Shown piece after piece: positions 1 to 5,356 of a stretch of 5,356 nt of DNA. How positions within the stretch are numbered: the first letter of the stretch is position 1; each line of letters starts with the position of its first letter. Made by a program: the position numbers and the translations under genes. The DNA is from Kiritimatiellia bacterium. Lineage in GTDB: Bacteria; Verrucomicrobiota; Kiritimatiellia; RFP12; UBA3636. Under the pieces are notes generated by a model that was not told the origin of the DNA, ran no database searches, and saw only the letters and a list, made by a program, of their open reading frames with translations. The stretch covers positions 1 through 5,356 of the forward strand of contig JAFSUV010000261.1 in NCBI GenBank assembly GCA_017450425.1, read 5' to 3'.

Positions 1-371
1 CCGGCACGATGCTGTGCGTTTGCGCGTCGGCCGGCGTCGCGGCCGGCGGCGGCGCCGGCGCCGCCGCAATCCTGCGCCGTGCGGCTCTCGCGGGCGGAGA
101 TACGCTCCTCGTCGCGAACGCCATCCTCTTTGCCGGGTGCAGCTTGTCGTGGTTGCCGCTGCTGCCGCCCGCCGGGGCCGGTACGTCGCCGTGGAGACTC
201 GCGCTGGAGTTCGTCGCCGGACTGTCCTCGGACTCCATGCGCGACATGGTGCGGGCGACCGTCGGAAACGCGCAGCTGTCGGTGGCGTTCGTCTCGTTTG
301 CGCCGCTGCTCGTTTTCTTCGCGATCCGGATCGCGCACCCGTTCCTCGCCCGGCTCGTCGCCGCCGTGTAG
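1..371 (+). CDS. C-terminal part of an unrecognised membrane protein (5' end outside window)
   Basis: The frame is open from the left edge (first full codon at 3) to a TAG at 369-371, giving about 122 residues. Codons are strongly G/C at the third position, as in the clear genes nearby, so this frame is preferred over the two overlapping + strand frames. Counting from the first ATG (9-11), there is a Gly/Ala-rich segment at residues 8-20 followed by paired Arg, a hydrophobic stretch at about 33-53, a polar loop (about 72-88, with Asp and Arg), and a long hydrophobic segment at about 90-117 ending in HPFLARLV. This suggests a polytopic inner-membrane protein. No signature assigns a family. The ATG at 9 could be the true start of a small membrane protein, but only eight bases precede it and no ribosome site can be judged; a truncated larger protein is more likely. 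It converges on tmk with a 10-base gap. Confidence 0.7.
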   Translation, partial: GTMLCVCASAGVAAGGGAGAAAILRRAALAGGDTLLVANAILFAGCSLSWLPLLPPAGAGTSPWRLALEFVAGLSSDSMRDMVRATVGNAQLSVAFVSFAPLLVFFAIRIAHPFLARLVAAV

Positions 372-381
372 CGCGCGGGCG

Positions 382-1041
382 TCAGCAAACGCCCCCGAGC
401 AGCCTGTCCTTGACGGCTTGCCAGACTGCGTCCGCGACAGCATCGGGGGTCGCGGTGGCGTCCACCACCGCAAACCGCTCCGGCTCGCCGCGCGCGAGCG
501 CGAGATACCCCTCGCGAAGGCGGCGGTGGAACTTGAGCGGCGCGCTTTCGATGCGGTCGCCGCCGCCTGATCGCGCAAAAGCGCGGGCGAGCCCGGCTTC
601 CGCCGGGATGTCGAGCAGGATCGTGAGCGCCGGTCGCGTCTCGCCCGTCGCGAAATCGTTCATCGCGCGCAGCGTCCCGATGTCGAACCCGCGACCGTAG
701 CCCTGGTATGCCAAAGTCGAATCGGTGAAGCGGTCGAGCACGATCCATTCGCCGCGCGCGAGCGCCGGAGCGAGCACGTTGCGGCAAAGCTGCGCCCTCG
801 AAGCGCAGAACAGGAGCGCCTCGGCGGCGTCGCACAGCGGCTCCCGCGCGAGGTCGTTTTGCAGCAGGTCCCGGATTATTTCGCCGGTCGGCGTGCCGCC
901 CGGCTCCCGCGTCGTCACCACCGAGAGTCCGATGCCGCGCAGCTTCCCGGCGAGGATGGCCGCCTGTGTCGAGTTGCCGCCGCCTTCTGGGCCTTCGAAG
1001 GTGACGAGTTTTCCGGGTTTGGGGGCGGGAGCGGCGTTCAT
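382..1041 (-). CDS. tmk: Thymidylate kinase with a variant P-loop (Lys replaced by Asn)
   Basis: Predicted cytosolic dTMP kinase (EC 2.7.4.9), which phosphorylates dTMP to dTDP with ATP in the dTTP pathway. The 219 residues match the family's usual length of about 200-220. Motifs in order: P-loop region FEGPEGGGNSTQ (15-26), TTREPGGTPTGE (43-54), the dTMP-binding DRFTDSTLAYQG (103-114), a hydrophobic strand LTILLDIP (139-146), and a LID segment with Arg157 and GDRIE (161-165) followed by FHRRLREGY. The oddity is residue 23: the Walker A lysine is Asn (codon at 973-975, AAC), one base change from AAG. All other diagnostic motifs are intact, so this is a recognisable kinase whose activity is uncertain. 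The start is the ATG that overlaps the stop of the upstream permease gene (ATGA at 1038-1041). The sequence just before it is pyrimidine-rich, with no Shine-Dalgarno match, so translational coupling is likely. A longer reading of this frame up to 1854 is a shadow of the permease gene. Confidence 0.94.
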   Translation of the reverse strand: MNAAPAPKPGKLVTFEGPEGGGNSTQAAILAGKLRGIGLSVVTTREPGGTPTGEIIRDLLQNDLAREPLCDAAEALLFCASRAQLCRNVLAPALARGEWIVLDRFTDSTLAYQGYGRGFDIGTLRAMNDFATGETRPALTILLDIPAEAGLARAFARSGGGDRIESAPLKFHRRLREGYLALARGEPERFAVVDATATPDAVADAVWQAVKDRLLGGVC

Positions 1042-1991
1042 GGCAGGAAAAGCAGTATTCCAAGCGAGAGCGAGACGGCGGAGAGGATGGTGGTGAAAGC
1101 GACCGACGCGCCGGCCAGGCCCGAATCGCCGCCCATCGCCTCGGCCATGACGAACGAGGCCACGGCGCTCGGGCAGCAGAGGTACGTCACCACGATGAAG
1201 CGCTGCATGGGATCGAGTCCGAGCGCGGCGCACACTGCGGCGCCGAAGAGCGGGCACAGCGCCAGTTTGAACGCCGCAGTGACGCACGCCCCGTGGAACG
1301 CGCCCCGGATGCGGGCGGCGTCTATCGAAGCGCCGAGCGCGATGAGGGATCCTGGCGTGGCCATCTTGCCGAAAAGGCGGATCGTCTCGGCGACCGGGGA
1401 GGGCAGGGCGACGCCGGCTGAGATGCGGAGGCCGAGGAGCGCCATGCCGGCGATGCAGGCGAGGATGAGCGGGTTGCGCAGCAGGGCGGCCGCGGAGCGT
1501 ACGCTCCTGCGCAGGGCCGAACCCCCGGCCGAAGGGCGCACGAGCACGAGTACGCCGAGGACGTTGTACAGCAGGATGCACGGCGCGAGCGCCAGCGTGG
1601 CGACCGCAAGACCCGCTTCGCCGCCCGGACGGCCCGAAAGCGCCAGCGCCAGGACCGGGATGCCGACGTATGCGTTGTTGGAGCGGAACGCGGTCTGGCA
1701 GAACGTCGGACGCGCAGCGCGCGATATGCCGCACGGCACGGCGAAAATCCACGCGGCGGCGAACGTGGCGAGCGTCGCGAGCGCGAGCGCGAGCGCGGTT
1801 TCCCGCGCTCCCCCGGCCGGCTCGGCGCACGAGATGGAATCGACGAGCATGCACGGCAGCGCGCCGTGGAACATGAGGGCGTTCAAGTCCTTTGCGAATG
1901 CATCCGACAACAGCCGCGACTTCTTCAGGAAGACGCCGAGCGCCAACATCGCGAACACCGGGAAGAGGATGCCGATTACGGAAGCGAACAT
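1038..1991 (-). CDS. Auxin efflux carrier (AEC) family permease
   Basis: Inner-membrane secondary transporter of the AEC family, relatives of plant PIN carriers and of bacterial malate/malonate permeases. The substrate cannot be read from sequence. The 317 residues match the family length, and about ten hydrophobic segments are visible. Family-like motifs: N-terminal GILFPVFAMLALGVFLKK (7-24); SNNAYVGIPV (104-113), matching the conserved Asn/Gly/Pro helix break in the first half; RNPLILACIAG (172-182); KMATPGSLIALGASI (209-223), the equivalent break in the second half; and YLCCPSAVASFVMAE (270-284) before a final helix ending LLFLP. The ATG at 1991 is chosen because the protein then starts with the typical first helix. 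An in-frame ATG at 2054 would add 21 Lys/Cys-containing residues encoded by promoter-like intergenic DNA. No strong Shine-Dalgarno is seen (a GGGGTG lies about 13 bases upstream). The gene is followed directly by tmk through an ATGA overlap, with no functional link evident. Confidence 0.92.
   Translation of the reverse strand: MFASVIGILFPVFAMLALGVFLKKSRLLSDAFAKDLNALMFHGALPCMLVDSISCAEPAGGARETALALALATLATFAAAWIFAVPCGISRAARPTFCQTAFRSNNAYVGIPVLALALSGRPGGEAGLAVATLALAPCILLYNVLGVLVLVRPSAGGSALRRSVRSAAALLRNPLILACIAGMALLGLRISAGVALPSPVAETIRLFGKMATPGSLIALGASIDAARIRGAFHGACVTAAFKLALCPLFGAAVCAALGLDPMQRFIVVTYLCCPSAVASFVMAEAMGGDSGLAGASVAFTTILSAVSLSLGILLFLP
1777..1797. repeat. Short tandem repeat (GCGAGC, 3.5 copies) inside the AEC gene
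   Basis: Three perfect copies of GCGAGC plus GCG. On the coding (minus) strand it encodes alternating Ala-Leu in the hydrophobic segment at about residues 65-72 of the permease. Gain or loss of a unit would change the protein by two residues without shifting frame. This is probably just composition of an Ala/Leu helix in high-GC DNA. Confidence 0.5.
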
Positions 1992-2025
1992 GGCGGCGAT
2001 TTTACACCCCGGCGCGATTTTTTTC

Positions 2026-2054
2026 TTGCATTGAAGCGCGGCAGATGCTAACAT
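2026..2054 (+). promoter_or_regulatory. Probable sigma70-type promoter for the tRNA-Ser gene
   Basis: A -35-like TTGCAT (2026-2031; 4 of 6 to TTGACA) is followed by a 17-base spacer and a -10-like TAACAT (2049-2054; 4 of 6 to TATAAT). A TGC directly before the -10 gives an extended -10 (TGCTAACAT, 2046-2054). Transcription would start near 2061, leaving a leader of about 50 bases before the tRNA. The segment lies in the divergent gap between the AEC permease and the tRNA and is locally less GC-rich than its surroundings. Motif matching by eye only; no start site is known. Confidence 0.55.
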
Positions 2055-2109
2055 GACGCCGTTTTCGGGCGCATGGCGGCGTGTTTTCGCGCGCTGCGCA
2101 CCTTTTTCA

Positions 2110-2201
2110 GGAGGGGTGGCTGAGTGGCCGAAGGCAGCGGTTTGCTAAATCGCCGAACTGGGCAACTGGTTCCGGGGGTTCGAATCCCCCCCCCTCCGCC
2201 A
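2110..2201 (+). tRNA. tRNA-Ser (anticodon GCU)
   Basis: A complete class II tRNA with encoded CCA (2199-2201). The acceptor stem GGAGGGG (2110-2116) pairs with CCCCTCC (2191-2197), and the discriminator is G at 2198. The D stem is GCT/GGC (2119-2121 with 2133-2135, one G-U). The anticodon stem is GCGGT (2137-2141) with ATCGC (2149-2153, one G-U), enclosing the loop TTGCTAA with anticodon GCT at 2144-2146. A 20-base variable arm (2154-2173) folds on GAAC/GTTC, as expected for serine. The T arm is GGGGG (2174-2178), TTCGAAT (2179-2185), CCCCC (2186-2190). It reads AGC and AGU codons. A promoter-like sequence lies about 50 bases upstream and an intrinsic terminator 10 bases downstream, so it looks like a single-tRNA transcription unit. 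Nine consecutive C (2186-2194) bridge the T and acceptor stems and are a possible basecalling weak point. Confidence 0.98.
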
Positions 2202-2211
2202 AACTTCATTC

Positions 2212-2233
2212 GCCCGGCATGGCCGGGCTTTTT
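2212..2233 (+). terminator. Intrinsic terminator after tRNA-Ser
   Basis: A perfect 7-bp GC-rich stem, GCCCGGC (2212-2218) with GCCGGGC (2222-2228), has an ATG triloop (2219-2221) and is followed by five T (2229-2233). It begins 10 bases after the CCA end of the tRNA and ends 12 bases before the symporter start codon. It would end the tRNA transcript and, unless read through, separate it from the symporter gene. Confidence 0.85.
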
Positions 2234-2245
2234 CATACCGGCAAA

Positions 2246-3841
2246 ATGAAACTCGCACTCCTCGTCCTGTATTTCTCGGTCCTCGTTGCGATCGGTTTCT
2301 GGTGCAGGCGCAAGGCCGCAAGCGTTGACGGGTTCGTCCTCGGCGGCCGGACCGTCGGGCCGTGGCTGACGGCCTTTGCGTACGGGACGAGCTATTTCTC
2401 GGCGGTCGTGTTTGTCGGCTACGCCGGGCAATTCGGCTGGAAATACGGTACGAGCGCGACGTGGGCCGGGATAGGCAACGCGCTGCTGGGGTCGCTCCTC
2501 GCGTGGGCGGTGCTGGGGCGGCGCACGAGGATCATGACGCAGCACCTCGACTCCGCCACGATGCCCGATTTTTTCGCCAAGCGCTTCGGCAGCCCGTCGC
2601 TGAAGATGGCCGCGTCGGCCATCGTCTTCGTGTTCCTCATCCCCTACACCGCTTCGCTCTACAACGGCCTCTCGCGTCTGTTCTCGATGGCCTTTCCCGG
2701 CTTCTCCTACTCGTGGTGCATCGTCGCCATGGCGGCGCTTACCGCAGTTTACGTGATCGCCGGCGGCTATCTGGCGACAGCCATTAGCGACTTCATCCAG
2801 GGCGTCGTGATGCTCTTCGGCATTTCGGCCATTATATGCGCCGTGCTGGGGAGCCGGGGCGGCCTCGCCTCCGCGATGGACGGCCTTGCGCGCGTCGAAG
2901 GGCCGGCGCTTGTTCCCGGGGCCGGCGGTACGCCTGGCATCTTTACGTCGTTTCTCGGCCCCGACCCGCTCAACCTCCTCTTTGTCGTGCTTCTCACTTC
3001 GCTCGGCACCTGGGGGCTGCCGCAAATGGTCCAGAAGTTCTATGCGATAAGGAACGAAGGGGCGATAAAGAAGGGGACGCTCATTTCCACGCTGTTTGCG
3101 TTCGTCGTCGCCGGCGGCTGCTACTTTCTCGGCGGGTTCGGCCGCCTTTTCGCCGGCGAAATCGGGGTCTCCGCGGCGGGGGTGCCCGTCGGCGGCTTCG
3201 ACGCCGTCGTGCCGAAGATGCTCGAGACCGCCATCGCGAAGGACGGCTTCCTCATGGCGCTTGTCGTGGTGCTGGTTCTGTCGGCGTCGATGTCAACCCT
3301 TTCGTCCCTCGTGATCACCTCCAGCTCCACCCTGACGCTCGATTTCGTGAAGGGCACCGTGGTGCGCAACATGTCGCAAAAGGCTCAGGTCCGGTGCATC
3401 CGGTGCCTGCTGGTCGCCTTCATCGCGGTGAGCGCGGCGCTCGCGCTCGTGCAGTTCAACAGCGCCAGTCCCATCGCCTTCATCGCCCAGATGATGGGCG
3501 TGTCGTGGGGCGCCATGGCCGGTTCGTTCCTCGCGCCGTTCCTCTACTCGCTCTACAGCCGCCGCGTGACCGCCGCTTCGGTCTGGGCGTGTTTCGTTTT
3601 CGCCGTGTGCCTTACGGTGGCGAACGTGCTCGGCTGGAAGCCCGTGCTCTGGGAAGGCACGGCGATGACCCCGATCCACGCCGGCGTCTTCGCGATGCTC
3701 GGCGGGCTGGTCATAGTCCCCGTGGTTTCCGTCTTCACGCACAGGCCGCCCCGGACGCTCGTGGACGGCGCATTCGCGTGCTACGACAAGACCGCCGTGG
3801 TGCCGCAGTCCGTGGCGCTCGGCCAGGAAAAAACCGCCTAG
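2246..3841 (+). CDS. Sodium:solute symporter (SSS) family transporter
   Basis: Inner-membrane Na+-coupled transporter of the SSS family (PutP/SGLT relatives); substrate unknown. The 531 residues are within the family range. The first helix (3-18) is followed by CRRKAASVDGFVLGGR (20-35), the usual post-TM1 motif. Core helices begin with TAFAYGTSYFSAVVFVGYAG (42-61). GGYLATAISDFIQG (173-186) matches the SSS signature. GTWGLPQMVQKFYAI (254-268) resembles the PutP 'GQP' region. SASMSTLSSLVITSSS (346-361) matches the Na2 sodium-site helix; Ala347, Ser350 and Thr351 align by eye with PutP Ala337, Ser340 and Thr341. PutP Asp55 aligns with Tyr50 here, so proline transport should not be assumed. The C-terminal tail is short and polar. 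The ATG at 2246 places the first helix correctly but has no Shine-Dalgarno. An in-frame ATG at 2219 would add nine residues but lies in the terminator loop. The gene converges on manC with a 7-base gap. Confidence 0.94.
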   Translation: MKLALLVLYFSVLVAIGFWCRRKAASVDGFVLGGRTVGPWLTAFAYGTSYFSAVVFVGYAGQFGWKYGTSATWAGIGNALLGSLLAWAVLGRRTRIMTQHLDSATMPDFFAKRFGSPSLKMAASAIVFVFLIPYTASLYNGLSRLFSMAFPGFSYSWCIVAMAALTAVYVIAGGYLATAISDFIQGVVMLFGISAIICAVLGSRGGLASAMDGLARVEGPALVPGAGGTPGIFTSFLGPDPLNLLFVVLLTSLGTWGLPQMVQKFYAIRNEGAIKKGTLISTLFAFVVAGGCYFLGGFGRLFAGEIGVSAAGVPVGGFDAVVPKMLETAIAKDGFLMALVVVLVLSASMSTLSSLVITSSSTLTLDFVKGTVVRNMSQKAQVRCIRCLLVAFIAVSAALALVQFNSASPIAFIAQMMGVSWGAMAGSFLAPFLYSLYSRRVTAASVWACFVFAVCLTVANVLGWKPVLWEGTAMTPIHAGVFAMLGGLVIVPVVSVFTHRPPRTLVDGAFACYDKTAVVPQSVALGQEKTA

Positions 3842-3848
3842 CCCGGAT

Positions 3849-4976
3849 CTAGCCTACGCTGAAGGCCGTGTCAGGGCGCCGCGAAAGGCTGCGCACCAGA
3901 GCCTTGAGTCCGTCGGCCGCATCGCGCGAGCACACGAGCGTGGCGTCCGGCGTATGGATGGCGACGATCCCCTCTACGCCCATGGCGGCCAGCACGTGGC
4001 CGCTCTGGGTGTTCACGAACACGTTGTCCTTGGCCGCGAGCGCCTCCACCAGACCGCGCACGGCGTTGCCGGAAGAGTCGTGCGGCAGATGCGCGCCGGC
4101 GCTCGGCCACGCGCCCACGTCGTCCCAGCCGAAGTCGCCGCGCACGGCGACGAGATTGGGCGCCTTTTCCATGATCGCGTAATCGACGCTGATTTTTTCC
4201 AGGGCCGGATATACGCGGTCAAGGGCGCCGTCCAGCGCCGGTGTGCCGAAGCAGGGCGCGATTTCGCACTCTACGGCCTGGGCGAGCGCGGGGCGGAACT
4301 TTCGCAGCGCCGCCGCAAACGTCTCCGCGCGCCAGACGAACATGCCGCTGTTCCATACGAACCTGCCGCTCGCCACGTATGTCGCCGCCGTGCCGAGATT
4401 CGGCTTTTCCACGAACCTTGCGACGCGCCTGAAGCCTTTCGGCAGCCCTGCGGCGGAGAACGGCGACCCGAGCTCCACGTAGCCGTAGCCGGTTGCGGGG
4501 CGCGTGGGGTTTATGCCGATGAGACCCATTACGTCCCGCGCGGCGCAAACAGCAGACGCGTCGGCCAGTACGCGCCGGAACTCCGCCGTGTCCGCGATCA
4601 GGTGGTCGGCGGTGAGAATGCAAAGCGTGTCGCCCGGACGCCCGCGCCAGGCGACCCACGCCGAAGCGAGGGCGCACGCCGCGGCGGTGTCGCGCCCCAC
4701 CGGCTCGCCGAGGATTTGATCCGGCGGCAGTTGCGGCAGCGCTTCCCGCGTGGCGTCCACGAGGTCGCGGCTCGTGACGACGAGGATCCTTGACGGCGGC
4801 ACCAGGCCGCGCAAGCGGTCAACTGCATGGCGGATGAGGGGCTTGCCCCCGAACAGATCGACGAACTGCTTTGGGCGCGACGCCCGCCCGATGGGCCAGA
4901 AGCGCTCGCCTCGCCCGCCGGCAAGTATGACCGCGAAGAGGCGGGACGACGGTTTTTTCGTGTTTTTCATCTTCAA
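3849..4976 (-). CDS. manC: Mannose-1-phosphate guanylyltransferase (stand-alone type)
   Basis: Cytosolic nucleotidyltransferase making GDP-mannose from mannose-1-phosphate and GTP (EC 2.7.7.13), a precursor for mannose- or fucose-containing glycans. At 375 residues it is the short form, without the C-terminal phosphomannose isomerase domain. Motifs: nucleotide-binding loop AGGRGERFWPIGR (19-31) with RPKQF (34-38); GEPVGRDTAAA (90-100); TADH (122-125); TGYGYVELG (162-170); FVEKP (188-192); WNSGMF (208-213); SVDYAIMEK (263-271); and DFGWDDVGAW (281-290). The rest (about 303-350) is a typical left-handed beta-helix-like tail. The start is TTG at 4976, whose TTGA overlaps the recR stop and which has AGGAG five bases upstream. 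An ATG two codons downstream (4970) is the alternative and changes almost nothing. It is co-directional with recR and probably co-transcribed. The gene symbol is by function; related nucleotidyltransferases with other sugar specificity cannot be wholly excluded. Confidence 0.92.
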   Translation of the reverse strand: MKMKNTKKPSSRLFAVILAGGRGERFWPIGRASRPKQFVDLFGGKPLIRHAVDRLRGLVPPSRILVVTSRDLVDATREALPQLPPDQILGEPVGRDTAAACALASAWVAWRGRPGDTLCILTADHLIADTAEFRRVLADASAVCAARDVMGLIGINPTRPATGYGYVELGSPFSAAGLPKGFRRVARFVEKPNLGTAATYVASGRFVWNSGMFVWRAETFAAALRKFRPALAQAVECEIAPCFGTPALDGALDRVYPALEKISVDYAIMEKAPNLVAVRGDFGWDDVGAWPSAGAHLPHDSSGNAVRGLVEALAAKDNVFVNTQSGHVLAAMGVEGIVAIHTPDATLVCSRDAADGLKALVRSLSRRPDTAFSVG

Positions 4977-5356
4977 GCGTTCTCCTGACGGCCCGCTATG
5001 GCTCTGCGCAGCGTGAGCGGGTCGGAATAGCGTATCGCGCTGTCGGCCGGAAGACCTCGCGCAAGGGTTGAAATTTTCACGGACGGCGCCGCTTTGCGTA
5101 TCCGCTCCCTCACATACGACGCGTTGGCGTCGCCTTCGACATCCGTGGGGAGCGCCAGCACGATTTCGCGGATTGCGCCCGATGCGGCCCGCGATTCGAG
5201 CGCCGCGATCGTGGTGTCTGCCGGCGTCACGCCGGTTTGCGGGAAGGCCAGCGCCCTGAGCGCATGGTATTGCCCTTGAAACGCGCCCGTGCGCTCGATG
5301 GCGATTATGTCGCCCGGGTCTTCCACCACGAGGACGATCCCGGCGTCGCGCGCCGG
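4973..5356 (-). CDS. recR: Recombination mediator protein RecR, C-terminal part (5' end outside window)
   Basis: RecR acts with RecO (and RecF) to load RecA on single-stranded DNA at gaps. The visible 127 residues run from the right edge to a TGA at 4973-4975. They begin ARDAGIVLVVEDPGDIIAIERT, of which VVEDPGDIIAIERTG is the start of the Toprim domain with its conserved Glu. Then follow GQYHALRAL, GVTPADT, IREIVLALPTDVEGDANASYV (second Toprim segment, split here as IREIVLALPTD and VEGDANASYV), ARGLPADSAIRYSD and a C-terminal TLRRAIAGRQ. All of these match RecR order. About 70 N-terminal residues, holding the helix-hairpin-helix and the four-cysteine zinc site, lie beyond the window. The stop overlaps the TTG start of manC. 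The Toprim segment reads LPTDVEGDA where enterobacterial RecR has TNPTVEGEA, a lineage variation and not a defect. Confidence 0.95.
   Translation of the reverse strand, partial: PARDAGIVLVVEDPGDIIAIERTGAFQGQYHALRALAFPQTGVTPADTTIAALESRAASGAIREIVLALPTDVEGDANASYVRERIRKAAPSVKISTLARGLPADSAIRYSDPLTLRRAIAGRQENA

Noticed and set aside
41..68. GGC/GCC-rich, partly palindromic stretch near the left edge
   Set aside because: It is explained by a Gly/Ala-rich stretch of the membrane protein in high-GC codons; there is no T-tract or defined stem-loop.
1042..1854. N-terminal extension of the tmk frame, giving a 490-codon open frame
   Set aside because: The added part overlaps the AEC permease in another frame and is Arg/His-rich low-complexity sequence. 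Thymidylate kinase homology begins at the ATG at 1041.
859..2034. 391-codon plus-strand open frame opposite tmk and the AEC permease
   Set aside because: It is antisense to two recognised genes, has no recognisable motifs, and its composition fits a GC-driven shadow.
2081..2107. Hairpin-like GCGC-GCT-GCGC with a following T5 just before the tRNA
   Set aside because: The stem is only 4 bp, the T-tract is three bases away, and its position between promoter and tRNA makes a terminator unlikely.
2110..2201. tRNA-Ser as an attachment site for an integrated element
   Set aside because: No integrase, no duplicated tRNA 3' end and no composition shift are seen in the window.
2081..2245. N-terminal extension of the symporter frame through the tRNA gene
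   Set aside because: No stop occurs upstream in this frame, but the stretch encodes the tRNA and its terminator, and the family's first helix begins at the ATG at 2246.
2048..3025. Long minus-strand open frame of 325 codons across the tRNA and the symporter gene
   Set aside because: It is antisense to the symporter and tRNA. Its Arg/Glu/His-rich composition is typical of a high-GC shadow frame, and its end includes the 'GGGGGIRTPGTSCPVRRFSKPL' type of peptide (IRTPGTSCPVRRFSKPL) that results from translating the complement of a tRNA-Ser gene.
4680..4707. GRDTAAA in ManC instead of the common GRNTAPA
   Set aside because: Asp and Ala at these positions are an accepted variation among stand-alone guanylyltransferases as I know the family, and the other active-site motifs are intact.
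3954..4793. 279-codon plus-strand open frame opposite manC
   Set aside because: It is antisense to a clearly recognised enzyme and is Arg/His/Gly-rich, as expected for a shadow frame.

Overview
This is a dense, high-GC bacterial window (third codon positions strongly G/C) with ordinary chromosomal housekeeping and transport genes and no mobile, CRISPR or defence signature. The tRNA carries an encoded CCA end. The RecR fragment uses a 'VEGDA' Toprim variant that, from memory, suggests the Planctomycetes-Verrucomicrobia-Chlamydiae group. That placement is a weak inference; the sequence shows only 'high-GC bacterium'.

Layout, left to right. (1) Positions 1-371, + strand: the C-terminal end of an unrecognised membrane protein running off the left edge. 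(2) Positions 382-1991, - strand: a two-gene unit, an auxin-efflux-carrier (AEC) family permease followed by thymidylate kinase (tmk), joined by an ATGA stop/start overlap. (3) Positions 1992-2245: a divergent control region with a promoter-like sequence, a complete tRNA-Ser(GCU) gene, and an intrinsic terminator close behind it. (4) Positions 2246-3841, + strand: a sodium:solute symporter family transporter. (5) Positions 3849-5356, - strand: the C-terminal part of recR followed by a stand-alone mannose-1-phosphate guanylyltransferase (manC type), joined by a TTGA stop/start overlap.

The genes cover DNA repair (RecR), dTTP supply (Tmk), sugar-nucleotide synthesis (ManC), translation (tRNA-Ser) and two secondary transporters. 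They do not form one pathway; the two overlapping pairs look like compact operons of functionally unrelated genes. Gene ends are packed tightly: the convergent gaps are 10 and 7 bases, and neither contains a convincing terminator.

The most notable signal is in tmk. Its P-loop reads GPEGGGNS, with Asn23 in place of the normally essential Walker A lysine, while the other diagnostic motifs are intact. Second is the symporter gene, which starts 12 bases after the tRNA terminator's T-tract, leaving almost no room for its own promoter; an in-frame ATG forms the terminator loop. I found no evidence of a previously undescribed multi-gene system here.
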